Translations under genes and position numbers: made by a program
The notes under the pieces: generated by a model
Told to the model about the DNA's origin: nothing
The model's input: only the letters and a program-made list of their open reading frames with translations
Databases searched by the model: none
Assembly: GCF_014873915.1 (NCBI RefSeq)
Contig: NZ_JADBEJ010000005.1
Span: forward strand, 992,001 to 1,056,000
DNA: 64,000 nt
Reading direction: 5' to 3'
Origin: Amycolatopsis roodepoortensis
GTDB lineage: Bacteria; Actinomycetota; Actinomycetes; Mycobacteriales; Pseudonocardiaceae
Part shown: one piece after another, positions 1 to 8,300 of the stretch
Position numbering within the stretch: position 1 is the stretch's first letter
How the letters are laid out: the number at the start of each line of letters is the position of its first letter

Positions 1-240
1 CGGCGTCCGCAACCCACGGCGGGACAGCATTTCGTCGACGCCGTCCAGATCGAGCAGATCACCGAAGTCGCCGCCGGTTCGCCGCAGCAACGGTTCCCTG
101 CCCCAGTGCCGGGTGGCGAACTCCTCCACGGCGGAACCGACCAGACGCGACAGGACACTTGGCGGCGCGTGGCCGTCCACTGGTACCGGGACGCTTTCCC
201 CGGTACCGGTGGACGGCTCGCTCAGCTCAGCTCGCGCCAC
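1..240 (-). CDS. JmjC/cupin-type oxygenase, N-terminal part (cut by window edge)
   Basis: Reading leftward, the translation gives an Ala/Pro-rich leader and then HWGREPLLRR, GDFGDLLDLDGVDEML and SRRGLRTP. This pattern opens cupin_8/JmjC-like 2-oxoglutarate/Fe(II) oxygenases, the ribosomal oxygenase and RoxA/YcfD type that hydroxylates His or Arg side chains of proteins. The Fe-binding HxD...H residues lie beyond the window, so catalytic competence cannot be judged. A GTG start at 240 would overlap the end of the upstream peptide gene by about a dozen bases and suggests translational coupling; a GTG at 180 with GGGGAAAG about 13 nt upstream is an alternative. Family assignment rests on the N-terminal signature only. 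Confidence 0.6.
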   Translation of the reverse strand, partial: MARAELSEPSTGTGESVPVPVDGHAPPSVLSRLVGSAVEEFATRHWGREPLLRRTGGDFGDLLDLDGVDEMLSRRGLRTP

Positions 241-436
241 TGTCCGCGCCGCCGTCGGCTCCGCCGTCGTGCTGGCCCGCGGTGCCTTCGCCGGCGCCGG
301 AATCGGCAGGCCCCTCGGCGCCACCGTCGGCCCCGCCGTCGTGCTCGCCGGGAGTCCCCTGGCCGGCACCGGCGTCGGCCGGTCCTTCCCGGTCCTCGCC
401 CGAGGTGGTGGAGATGTCGTCGTCGTTCAGGCTCAT
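227..436 (-). CDS. small repeat-built Asp/Gly/Ala peptide, candidate substrate of the adjacent oxygenase
   Basis: A 69-aa acidic peptide starting MSLNDDDIST. GGGAAAGGG lies 7 nt before this ATG, so it is preferred over the upstream ATG at 454. After about 20 residues it consists of two near-identical 24-aa repeats, each beginning GPAD(A/S)GAG and containing one His in (E/Q)HDGGADGGA, then DSGAS. There is no Cys, no aromatic residue and no Arg in the repeats, and no signal peptide. It ends where the JmjC/cupin oxygenase gene begins. A leader plus tandem cores next to a modifying oxygenase resembles a RiPP precursor, but no known class is recognised. It could instead be a disordered protein hydroxylated for another purpose. 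Confidence 0.6.
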   Translation of the reverse strand: MSLNDDDISTTSGEDREGPADAGAGQGTPGEHDGGADGGAEGPADSGAGEGTAGQHDGGADGGADSGAS

Positions 437-526
437 GTCGATTCCCTTTCCCATGATCCGGATGAATCAGTGGCCGGTTACCCCGGATCTTCCCGGAGCA
501 CACGTGCGCGGCCATCACGATCGGCT

Positions 527-567
527 TACCCGCCACCACCCGTCGCAAACCGATTCGAGACCGATTC
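527..567 (-). promoter_or_regulatory. SigF/SigB-like promoter with upstream direct repeat for the peptide-oxygenase pair
   Basis: On the minus strand GGTTT (551-547) and GGGTA (531-527) are separated by 15 nt, matching the GGTTT-N15/16-GGGTA form of actinobacterial stress sigma factors (SigF/SigB type). Immediately upstream are two GAATCGG copies spaced 11 nt apart, one helical turn (567-561 and 556-550). The same arrangement precedes the SRPBCC gene at 11,775. The site is about 90 nt before the peptide start. The rest of 437-771 shows no gene. Confidence 0.5.
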
Positions 568-771
568 ATCGCGTCGGATTTCCTTATCCCGCAGACTGCG
601 GAGGCGGCTCCGGCGACGTACGGTGATACCACGTGAGGTTCAACTCGCAGCTTCGCGTGTTCGGTGACCTTGCCCGGCCTCGCACCGTCTGGCCGAAGCC
701 CGGGTGCGCCCGGCGACGTGCTGCCGCGGGCACTCGGAGCGCGCGTCATACCGCTTTCCGAGGAGACCTCC

Positions 772-1140
772 ATGTCATCACCACACCGAAAAACGCCTGC
801 CCCCGTACTGAGGCACGAGCACACCACCGGCCTGCTGATCCTCACCGTGACCGGCGAACTGGACGCGACCACGACCCCACTGCTGCACCGGCAGCTGGAC
901 GGGAACCTCCCCGATCGCACGGTGATCGATCTGTCCAGGGTGACCTTCCTCGGCGTGGCGGGGCTAGAGGTGCTGGAGGCCGCCGTCACCCGTGCCGGTC
1001 GCGAGCGCCGACGGCTGGCGTTGGTCACTTCGTCGCCGACGGACCTCAGGATCTTGCGGCTCTTCGGCCTCGACGTGCGGGTGCCGGTGTATCCGCGGCT
1101 GTCGGACGCGATCCGGGAAGTCGCCTCACAGGTCCCGTAG
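772..1140 (+). CDS. STAS-domain protein (anti-sigma factor antagonist-like)
   Basis: A 122-aa single STAS domain: the early strand-rich segment GLLILTVTGELDATTTPLL, then VIDLSRVTFLGVAGLEVL, then a C-terminal helix. STAS proteins bind anti-sigma kinases and release stress or sporulation sigma factors. The usual phosphorylated Ser in the D-S-S-G loop is absent: the loop reads LGVAGL. Regulation by the classic kinase is therefore doubtful, and the protein may be constitutively active or simply a binding scaffold. The ATG at 772 is chosen because GGAGA precedes it; an in-frame ATG further upstream lacks one. The gene overlaps the end of the convergent FAD oxidoreductase gene by 15 bp. Confidence 0.8.
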   Translation: MSSPHRKTPAPVLRHEHTTGLLILTVTGELDATTTPLLHRQLDGNLPDRTVIDLSRVTFLGVAGLEVLEAAVTRAGRERRRLALVTSSPTDLRILRLFGLDVRVPVYPRLSDAIREVASQVP

Positions 1141-2349
1141 CACCGCGCGAGCGGTCCGACCACCGGAGGCGAGCGCGCCCTGCAGCGAACTGGTGTCGCG
1201 GTGATCCCCGCAGACGTAAAGCCTTTCGCCGAACCGGATCTCGCCGCGAACGTCGTGCGGCGGCGACATGGCAGGGAGCGCGCGGGGGATCTCGTAGCGC
1301 CCCACCAACGGCCAGCGCGAAGCGTCCACACGGTACATCCGGCTCAGTTCCCGCCGCACTTCCGATTCCCCGAGCGGCGTGAGCGCCGAGACGCTGACGA
1401 GTGCCGCGCCTTTCGGGGCGTAGGCCGGGCAGACTTCGCTGACGACCGAGGTGTTGATGATCGGGCCGCCGCGGGCGTCGACCACGATGACCGGCTCTCG
1501 CAACGGTGACCGTGGTGGCGCGAAATACCAAGTCGTGACGCTGTTCCACCGCGGTTCGGGGACGCCGTCGACCAGGCTCGCGGCGGTGGTGCCGTCCGTG
1601 GCGACGACGACGGCGCGCGCGGTCCAGACGTCTCCGCCGGCGGTGCGTACCTCACCGTCTCCGACTCGCTCGACACGTGTACCGGTCCGCACCGCGGAAA
1701 CGGGCAGCAGCCGGGCGAGTTGCCGGGGCAGCTCCCCCATGCCCAGCGACGGCAACGACGGCGCGGACCGCAGGAAGCTGCGCCAGACGAGCCGGAAGAA
1801 CCGCGAGGAGGTGCTCAAACCGGCCTCCAGGAAGACGCCGGACAGGAACGGGCGGAGCACCGTTTCCACCGCGCGGTCCGACAATCCCGCGTCACGCAGT
1901 TCGTCGGCGGTCGTGCCGTCGCGTCCCTGGACGATCGACCGCGCCGGACCGCCCGCCGCCCGCGCGGTGAAGGTACCGAGCGCGGCGAGGTCCTTCGCCG
2001 ACAGATAGCGCCTTGCCGCGACGTCCCGCAGCGCCTTGGGTGTGTCGAGCGGGTTCCCGAGGAGGCTGAGCCGGTCGTCGTCGGCCACCCGGACCGCGCG
2101 CCAGAACCTGCCCAGCCGCAACGCGTCGACGTCCACCAAACGCTGGATCGCGGGGTACGCGGGATTGAGGATCTGGAAGCCGCGGTCCAGCCGGAAGCCG
2201 TCGACGACATCGGTCCGCACGCGGCCACCGACCTCGTCCCCTGCCTCCAGGACGGTACAGACGACGCCGGCGCGGTGGAGGTGCAGCGCGGCCGAGAGAC
2301 CGGCGAGTCCGGCACCGATGACCACGACTTCGGTTTCGTGCACAGGCAT
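1126..2349 (-). CDS. FAD/NAD(P)-dependent oxidoreductase of the CrtI/amine-oxidase superfamily
   Basis: A 407-aa flavoprotein. The N-terminus shows the dinucleotide-binding fold VVVIGAGLAGLSAALHL followed by the ribose-binding acid in VLEAGDEVGGRVRT and the substrate-side motif GFRLDRGFQ. The C-terminus carries the second FAD motif ERLYVCGDH...SLQGALASGGRTA. It is third in a leftward operon behind litR and the Rieske gene (35-nt gap), divergent from the crt operon, so a late carotenoid oxidation or desaturation is the likely role. It is shorter than CrtI and CrtU and has no membrane segment. The exact reaction cannot be assigned. Confidence 0.8.
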   Translation of the reverse strand: MPVHETEVVVIGAGLAGLSAALHLHRAGVVCTVLEAGDEVGGRVRTDVVDGFRLDRGFQILNPAYPAIQRLVDVDALRLGRFWRAVRVADDDRLSLLGNPLDTPKALRDVAARRYLSAKDLAALGTFTARAAGGPARSIVQGRDGTTADELRDAGLSDRAVETVLRPFLSGVFLEAGLSTSSRFFRLVWRSFLRSAPSLPSLGMGELPRQLARLLPVSAVRTGTRVERVGDGEVRTAGGDVWTARAVVVATDGTTAASLVDGVPEPRWNSVTTWYFAPPRSPLREPVIVVDARGGPIINTSVVSEVCPAYAPKGAALVSVSALTPLGESEVRRELSRMYRVDASRWPLVGRYEIPRALPAMSPPHDVRGEIRFGERLYVCGDHRDTSSLQGALASGGRTARAVLRDL

Positions 2350-2384
2350 CGGAAACGCTCCTCGGTGTCACGGTGGACGCGAGC

Positions 2385-3446
2385 TCAGACGTGTCCTGCT
2401 CGCAAGGCATAGCGGCGTTCCGCGTAGGCGAGATCGTCCCGCCACAGACGCGCGGACGCCCGCCGCATCAAGGGCCGCAGTGCCGGGGCGATCCGGGCGG
2501 CCTTCGCGAACCCAGGACGATCGGAAGTCGCGATCGTCGCCTCGATCACGGCGGTGCGCGGACGGCCGTCCGGGCCGGTTCCGAGCGGGGTGGCATGCGT
2601 CTCCACCACACTTCCGGTGCCCTCGCCTTCGACGATGGTCATCAGGACGGTCCGGGGCTCGGGACAGGTGAATTCGGCGATCACCGGCACGCCCAGCTTC
2701 CCGGCGAGCCGGAAGGTCACTTCGACCACGAACTTGTCGTCCGCGTCGGAGACCTCGTTGCCTTGCGGCGCCGAGACAACCCGCAGCCGCGTGAACGAAT
2801 ACGGGTGGAACCAGGCGCCGTGCCAGGGGTCGAGCCGGTTCGCGACGACGTCCATCGGTTCACAGATCCCCGTCAGCGTCGCGACCGCGTCGACCGCGAG
2901 GTCGCCTTGTGGACGCTCCGGCACGACAGGCCGATCCGTCGGCGCCTCACCGCCGAAGCGATCGAGACGGACCCAGGCGAGCACGCCGTCGTCATAGGAC
3001 GGCAATGGCGTCCAGCCCGGCCTATCCGACCCGACCCGCAGGCCGTGCCATCGGCAGACCAACTCTCCACAATGGACACGCGCCTCCGCCAGCGGAGCGC
3101 CCAGATGAGGACAGGCACCGGGTCCGATGGTCAGGGCACCGTCCGGACCGCGCCAGGCGACCAGTTCCCTGCCGCCCGCCCGCAGGCCGAGTGGCTTGTC
3201 CGCACGGATCTCACGGCTCGCCGCGACGACGAACCAGTTGCCCGCCACCCGGGCGTCGGCGCGTTTGACCGCGGCGTCGATCAGCGCGGGAGCGCATTCC
3301 CGGTACGTCGGTTCCTGCCGCGCCCAGGCCGGTTCCCGGAAGGGCTGGACCGGCCAGTTCGCCGGCCACCGCTCGAGCACCTGCCGCCTGAGATCCACCA
3401 CAGACTCTCCCGTCCCGCGATATCCGACGGAACCATCCTCTGGCAC
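2385..3446 (-). CDS. Rieske [2Fe-2S] protein (DUF5914-like), carotenoid-associated
   Basis: A 353-aa protein. A Rieske cluster site sits around residues 110-135: CPHLGAPL...CGELVCRWHG, i.e. C-x-H and C-x2-H with the usual spacing. The C-terminal half resembles the substrate domain of Rieske oxygenases, with a possible mononuclear iron region near EPMDVVANRLDPWHGAW, but the canonical D/E-x3-D-x2-H-x4-H is not clear. Proteins of this build recur next to carotenoid genes in actinomycetes (from memory). It lies 21 nt after litR and before the FAD oxidoreductase, so the two may hydroxylate or otherwise oxidise a carotenoid together. An electron-transfer role is the alternative. Confidence 0.75.
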   Translation of the reverse strand: MPEDGSVGYRGTGESVVDLRRQVLERWPANWPVQPFREPAWARQEPTYRECAPALIDAAVKRADARVAGNWFVVAASREIRADKPLGLRAGGRELVAWRGPDGALTIGPGACPHLGAPLAEARVHCGELVCRWHGLRVGSDRPGWTPLPSYDDGVLAWVRLDRFGGEAPTDRPVVPERPQGDLAVDAVATLTGICEPMDVVANRLDPWHGAWFHPYSFTRLRVVSAPQGNEVSDADDKFVVEVTFRLAGKLGVPVIAEFTCPEPRTVLMTIVEGEGTGSVVETHATPLGTGPDGRPRTAVIEATIATSDRPGFAKAARIAPALRPLMRRASARLWRDDLAYAERRYALRAGHV

Positions 3447-3467
3447 TTGGAGCGATCTCGCAACGGT

Positions 3468-4349
3468 TCAGGACTTCAGCCGCTCAGCGGCGACCTCCAG
3501 CGCGCCGGCGAGATCGTTGACCCACGGGGTGCCCTGCACATCGAGTCCTTCCCAGCCGGGACCCGCGACGACGACCTCGAAACCCTGCTGCCGGAGACGA
3601 CGACGGAGCAGGTCGTCGACCGTGGTGACGGACATCGACCAGAGCACGATCAGCACCGGATCCAGTTTCGAGGCCATGCCGGCGACGGTCTCCGCGGGGA
3701 CCATCTGACCGAGGTAGACCGCGGGGATACCGATCTCGACCATCGACGCGCGAAGGATCTCGACCGGCAGGCTGTGCCGTTCGTCCGGACAGCAGGAGAG
3801 GAGCGCGCCGCGTTCCGAAGGTGCCGTGGCGAATCGGGCGACGTAGCGCTGCAGCGCCAGGGAGACCTCGGTGGTGAGCGCCCATTCCGATTCGAAGCAG
3901 ACGTCGCCTCGCTGCCAGCGGCCGCCGAGGTTCCGCAGGATGGGAAGGAGCACGTCGGTCCACGTCGCCGCCGCGCCGAGCGAGTCCAGCGTTTCGTCGA
4001 GCAACGCCGCGATGGAGGCGAACTCCAGTTCTTCCGCGGCCCGTTCCAGTTCGTCCACCCGCCGGTCGGCCGGGACTTCGGGGAGCGCGCCGGCGGCGCC
4101 GGAGAACGCGGCCGCGGCGGCCTCACGGGCACGGATCCCGCGGTCGATCAGCCGCTGCATGTGCTGGAGCCTGCGGACGTCCGCGTCCGAGTACCGGCGA
4201 TGACGCCCGTCGGCCCTCAGGGAAGGCCCCACGCCGTACCGCGTCGCCCACGTCCGGAGCGTGACCGGCGAGATGCCCAGCACTTCGGCGACCTTGCCGG
4301 GCGTCCACGAACCCGTGGGCCGAAGGCCGTTCTCCTCGTCGACTTCCAT
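3468..4349 (-). CDS. litR: MerR-family light/B12-responsive regulator (LitR/CarH type)
   Basis: A 293-aa repressor-like protein: a MerR helix-turn-helix at about residues 14-82 (TPGKVAEVLGISPVTLRTW, then DGRHRRYSDADVRRL), a helical cap at about 100-180, and a B12-binding Rossmann domain at about 180-290. In CarH the cap has W-x9-E-H; here it reads W-QRGDVCFES-E-W, so the His is Trp. The lower-ligand region DERHSLP keeps the His of the E/D-x-H-x2-G motif but has Pro for Gly. In the known family, AdoCbl-bound protein represses crt genes in the dark and light breaks the tetramer. It heads the operon divergent from crtE and probably controls both directions. Confidence 0.8.
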   Translation of the reverse strand: MEVDEENGLRPTGSWTPGKVAEVLGISPVTLRTWATRYGVGPSLRADGRHRRYSDADVRRLQHMQRLIDRGIRAREAAAAAFSGAAGALPEVPADRRVDELERAAEELEFASIAALLDETLDSLGAAATWTDVLLPILRNLGGRWQRGDVCFESEWALTTEVSLALQRYVARFATAPSERGALLSCCPDERHSLPVEILRASMVEIGIPAVYLGQMVPAETVAGMASKLDPVLIVLWSMSVTTVDDLLRRRLRQQGFEVVVAGPGWEGLDVQGTPWVNDLAGALEVAAERLKS

Positions 4350-4765
4350 TCAGTACCACGTTTCGCACGAAGACATCCGGTGCCCGAGCTTACGTGCTCA
4401 CCGTCGGTCGAACCTCGAACACGGTACGTATGGCGTCCACTGAGGAACGAACGCCCGGCGGTACCGAGGGCGGCCGGGAGGGGACCGAGCCGCCAGGCAC
4501 CGCCGGGCGTCCGGAACCCGGCTCTGGGGAGGGGCGCCGGATTCCCGGAGGGTGGCGAGGTCCCGGCCACCTCCGTTGCTGGGCGGTCATCTTCGATTCG
4601 TGAGCGGTCCGGGTTTGAGCCTTCGACTCGGGGGAACCCCGGCTTCTGGCGCCTACCGAAGGATTCCGCCCGAGTTGCGAGGGTGTCACCCGATCCAGTA
4701 GACAAGGTACACCCGCAATGAAACGGTTGCGAATCGAATCATCGGATGGCGGAAGGGACGGTCGG
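4350..4765 (+). promoter_or_regulatory. divergent litR / crtE control region
   Basis: A 416-bp gap between the two divergent carotenoid operons, without a convincing gene. A possible promoter for crtE is TTGCGA (4675-4680), 18 nt, TAGACA (4699-4704), about 60 nt before the chosen start. AAGGTACACC at 4704-4713 and GGTACGTA at 4419-4426 are candidate parts of LitR sites. I could not identify a clear repeated operator, so only the promoter assignment is offered. Confidence 0.35.
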
Positions 4766-5848
4766 ATGGCGTCGATCATGGCGGAAGAGGCGCCTGCCGC
4801 CTGGCTGGACTCCCTGGGCCGACGTTGCCTCGCCGAGGCGTACGGTTTCGTCGAGGCACGGGCCGCCGAATATTTCGCCGGCCACGGCGAGGGGGAACTC
4901 GCCGAGACCGCCATCCCGGAGTTCCTCGCGGGCGGGAAATTCCTTCGCCCGATGTTCGCCTATGTGGGCTGGCGATGCGGCGGACCGGAATCGGACGCGG
5001 CCTTGCGGGCCGCGGCGAGTTTGGAACTGCTCCACTGTTTCGCGCTGGCGCAGGACGACGTCATGGACGGCTCACCGCTGCGCCGCGGCCGCCCCGCGCT
5101 GCACGTCCGGTTCGCGCGCTGGCACACCGAACAGGGCTGGAGCGGATCCGCCGACCGCTTCGGGGAATCCGCGGCGACCCTGTCCGGTGATCTCTTCCTG
5201 GTCTGGTCGGAGCGGATGCTCCGGGAATCCGGCCTCGACGCGGCGGCACTGGCCCGCGGCTGGCCGCGATACGACCTCATGCGCGCGGAACTGGCCGTCG
5301 GGCAGCTCGCCGATCTAGTGAACGATGCCAGGACGCTCCCGGACTGGGAGACACTGCTCGACGTCCTGCGCCGGAAGTCCGGCAACTACACCGTCCGCAG
5401 GCCGCTCGAATTCGGTGCCGCGCTGGCGGGGTGCGGGCCGGACGTCCTGGCCGCCCTCGCTGAATACGGCGGCCTGGTCGGCGAGGCGTTCCAGTTCCGG
5501 GACGATCTGCTCGGCGTCTTCGGCGATCCGGCGGTCACCGGCAAGCCCGCGGGCCAGGACCTCCGTGATCGCAAGGCGTCCAGTGTCGTGGTGCTCGCCG
5601 CCGAGATGGCCGACCGGCGGCAGCGCGCGGAACTCGGCGAACTGCTCGCGAGGTCGACGGTGGACGACGAAGCCGTGGCCCGCTGCCGCGCCCTGATCAC
5701 CGCGACCGGGGCGCGGGACCGCCTCGGCGAACTCATCCGTGAACGGGCCGAGAAGGCCCAGGCCGTGATCGACCCGGCCGTGTTCCCCCGGCACGCCGCG
5801 GATTCACTGGCCGTCCTGGCCACCAAATGCACGGAGCGCGACCAATGA
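4766..5848 (+). CDS. crtE: geranylgeranyl diphosphate synthase
   Basis: A trans-prenyltransferase of about 360 aa that condenses IPP with allylic diphosphates to C20 GGPP, the carotenoid precursor. The first Asp-rich motif is DDVMDGSPLRRGRP, followed by the Arg-bearing stretch. The second is FRDDLLGVFGDP, with the usual GKPAGQDLRDRK nearby. The ATG at 4766 follows GGAAGGG with 8-nt spacing; ATGs at 4718 and 4778 are alternatives. First gene of the rightward crt operon; its stop overlaps the crtI start in an ATGA. Confidence 0.92.
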   Translation: MASIMAEEAPAAWLDSLGRRCLAEAYGFVEARAAEYFAGHGEGELAETAIPEFLAGGKFLRPMFAYVGWRCGGPESDAALRAAASLELLHCFALAQDDVMDGSPLRRGRPALHVRFARWHTEQGWSGSADRFGESAATLSGDLFLVWSERMLRESGLDAAALARGWPRYDLMRAELAVGQLADLVNDARTLPDWETLLDVLRRKSGNYTVRRPLEFGAALAGCGPDVLAALAEYGGLVGEAFQFRDDLLGVFGDPAVTGKPAGQDLRDRKASSVVVLAAEMADRRQRAELGELLARSTVDDEAVARCRALITATGARDRLGELIRERAEKAQAVIDPAVFPRHAADSLAVLATKCTERDQ

Positions 5849-7341
5849 AAACGGTCCCTGGTCCCACGAACCGGGTCGTCGTGGTGGGAGCGGGGCTCTC
5901 GGGACTCGCGGCGGCGCTGCACTTGGCGGGCCGGGGCCGCGCGGTCACCGTGCTCGAACGCGACCCCGGGCCGGGTGGCCGCGCGGGACGCGTCGAGCGG
6001 AAAGGCTATCTGCTCGACACCGGGCCCACGGTGCTCACCATGCCTTCGATCCTGCGGGACACCTTCGGCGCCGTCGGTGCCGAACTGAGCGAGGAATTGC
6101 CGCTGACCCGGCTCGACCCGGCGTACGTGGCGCAGTTCGCCGACGGCAGCACGCTGCCCGTGCACACGGACGCCGCGGCGATGACGGACGCGGTCCGCGA
6201 GTTCGCGGGCCCGGCGGAGGCCGCGGGTTACGTCCGGCTCCGCGAATGGCTGACTCGCCTGTATCGCACCGAGTTCTCCCGGTTCATCGACTCGAACATC
6301 GACTCGCCGCTGGGGATGCTCCGTCCGGAGCTGGCGCGGCTGGTGGCGCTCGGCGGTTTCCGGCGGCTGGATCCCAAGATCGGCTCGTTCCTGTCGGACG
6401 AGCGGCTGAAGCGGGTGTTCACCTTCCAGGCCCTCTACGCGGGCGAGTCGCCGATGCGGGCACTGGCGCTCTACGCGGTCATCTCCTACATGGACACCGT
6501 CGGTGGCGTGTATTTCCCGCCCGGAGGTGTCGCGGCGCTTCCCCAGGCCCTCGCCCGCGTCGCGGCGGCGAACGGGGTCGCCTTCCACTACGGCGACCCC
6601 GTGAACGCGCTCGAACGGGACGGCGACCGGATCCGCGCGGTCCGCACCGCCGGCGGCGAACGCCACCCGTGTGACGCCGTCGTGCTGACGACCGAGCCGC
6701 CCGAGAGCTATCGGCTCCTCGGCCGGCACCCGAAGCGGCCCGTCCCGCTGCGGCCCGCGCCGTCCGCGCTGATCCTGCACACCGGAGGCCCGGGTGAGCA
6801 CTCCGGCATCGGTCACCACACGATTTCCTTCGGAGAGGGCTGGGCTTCCACCTTCGACGAGCTCATCTCCACCGGGCGCCGCATGACCGATCCGTCCCTG
6901 CTGATCACCCGGCCCACCGCGACCGATCCGGGGCTCGCCCCGCCGGGGCGGCAGCTCTTCTCGATTCTCGCGCCGGTACCGAATCTCGATCGTGGCCCGG
7001 CGGACTGGACCGCCGATGCGGGCCCGTACGCCGAGGAGATCCTTTCCGTGGCCCGTGAACGCTTGCTGCCGGATTTCGAACCCGAATTCACCGAGGTGAT
7101 CAGTCCCGCCGATTGGGCGGACCGCGGCCTGGTGGCCGGGACACCCTTCGGATACGCGCACTCGTTCGGCCAAACCGGACCGTTCCGCCCTCGGAACTTC
7201 CCGCGCGGTACCGAAAACGTCGTCCTCGCCGGCGGCGGGACGGTGCCCGGCGTCGGAGTCCCGACCGTGCTGATCTCCGGCAGGCTGGCCGCCGACCGGA
7301 TCACCGGGACACCGATGCGCGGCGCGGAGGCGAATCGATGA
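5845..7341 (+). CDS. crtI: phytoene desaturase
   Basis: A 498-aa CrtI-type flavoenzyme converting phytoene to lycopene. It has the N-terminal FAD fold VVVVGAGLSGLAAALHLAG with VLERDPGPGGRAGR, then GYLLDTGPTVLTMP and the mid-region YAGESPMRALALYAVISYMD. The C-terminal flavin signature is VVLAGGGTVPGVGVPTVLISG, the bacterial carotenoid dehydrogenase pattern. The ATG at 5845 lies in an ATGA overlap with crtE, and GGAG precedes it; an upstream in-frame ATG at 5827 lies inside crtE. The downstream crtB start again overlaps in an ATGA, so translation of the operon is coupled. Confidence 0.93.
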   Translation: MKTVPGPTNRVVVVGAGLSGLAAALHLAGRGRAVTVLERDPGPGGRAGRVERKGYLLDTGPTVLTMPSILRDTFGAVGAELSEELPLTRLDPAYVAQFADGSTLPVHTDAAAMTDAVREFAGPAEAAGYVRLREWLTRLYRTEFSRFIDSNIDSPLGMLRPELARLVALGGFRRLDPKIGSFLSDERLKRVFTFQALYAGESPMRALALYAVISYMDTVGGVYFPPGGVAALPQALARVAAANGVAFHYGDPVNALERDGDRIRAVRTAGGERHPCDAVVLTTEPPESYRLLGRHPKRPVPLRPAPSALILHTGGPGEHSGIGHHTISFGEGWASTFDELISTGRRMTDPSLLITRPTATDPGLAPPGRQLFSILAPVPNLDRGPADWTADAGPYAEEILSVARERLLPDFEPEFTEVISPADWADRGLVAGTPFGYAHSFGQTGPFRPRNFPRGTENVVLAGGGTVPGVGVPTVLISGRLAADRITGTPMRGAEANR

Positions 7342-8300
7342 CCAAGCGCGAACTCGACGCCGCCGGCATCCGCGATCCGCACCTTCGTGCCGCCTATACC
7401 TGGTGCCGCGGCCTCAACGCCCGGCACGGGCGCACGTATTTCCTGGCGACCCGCATGCTGACCGCGCCGCAGCGGCCCGCGGTCCACGCGCTCTACGGTT
7501 TCGCCCGATGGCTGGACGACATCGTCGACGAACCGGATCCCGGTGCCACGCCGCGGTCACTGGCCGCGCGACTGTCCGAAGTGGAGGGTCGCTTCCTCGC
7601 CGATCTGGCCTCGGGCACGAGCGAGGATCCCTTGCTCACGGCGGTGATCGACACGGCGGCCAGATACGAGCTCGAAGAACACCTCTTCCGCGCCTTCTTC
7701 ACGTCGATGCGGATGGATCTGAGCGTCACCGACTACGCCACGCGAGACGACCTCGACGTCTACGTGCACGGCTCGGCCGAGGTGATCGGCCTGCAGGTGC
7801 TGCCGATCCTCGGCGCGGTGACCCACCGCGAGGTGGCCGCCCCGCGAGCGGCCGCGCTGGGCAAGGCGTTTCAGCTGACCAACTTCCTCCGCGACGTCGC
7901 CGAGGATTTCGCGCGAGGACGGGTCTACCTGCCCGCGGACGAGCTCAAGGCCCACGACGTCGACCGGGAACGGCTGGCCTGGTGCGCCGAGCACGGCCGG
8001 GCCGACGCACCGGTACGGGCGGCGATCAGGGACCAGATCGCGGTCACCCGGCGGATCTACGCCGAGGCACGGCCGGGAATCGCGATGCTGCATCCGGTCT
8101 CGCGTCCTTGTGTCGCCACCGCCGCGACCCTCTACGGGGAGATCCTCGACCGGATCGAGGACGCGGGCCACGACGTGTTCGCCCGCCGGGCGAAGGTGAC
8201 GCGCCGACGCCGGCTCGGGGTCGCCTGCGGCGCACTCGCTCGTTCCCAGTGGGCCCGCAGACGGCATCCGGCGCCCGCTCCCCCCGCGGCGGTGAGCTGA
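7338..8300 (+). CDS. crtB: phytoene synthase
   Basis: A 320-aa squalene/phytoene synthase family enzyme that joins two GGPP to phytoene. The first Asp-rich motif is ARWLDDIVDEPD. The second region reads FQLTNFLRDVAEDFARGRVYLP, the family's N-x-x-R-D-x2-E-D signature. The N-terminal half has the usual CRGLNARHGRTYFLAT. The length is normal for the family. Start at the ATGA shared with crtI; a GTG-started crtYc begins right after the stop. Confidence 0.94.
   Translation: MTKRELDAAGIRDPHLRAAYTWCRGLNARHGRTYFLATRMLTAPQRPAVHALYGFARWLDDIVDEPDPGATPRSLAARLSEVEGRFLADLASGTSEDPLLTAVIDTAARYELEEHLFRAFFTSMRMDLSVTDYATRDDLDVYVHGSAEVIGLQVLPILGAVTHREVAAPRAAALGKAFQLTNFLRDVAEDFARGRVYLPADELKAHDVDRERLAWCAEHGRADAPVRAAIRDQIAVTRRIYAEARPGIAMLHPVSRPCVATAATLYGEILDRIEDAGHDVFARRAKVTRRRRLGVACGALARSQWARRRHPAPAPPAAVS

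Noticed and set aside
113-667. Rightward frames over the peptide gene and its promoter
   Set aside because: Low-complexity Arg/Pro/Ala translations; the leftward frame has a ribosome-binding site, clean tandem repeats and coupling to the oxygenase.
2373-4721. Long rightward frame across the litR/Rieske/FAD genes
   Set aside because: It covers three well-defined leftward genes and an intergenic promoter and has no recognisable domain.
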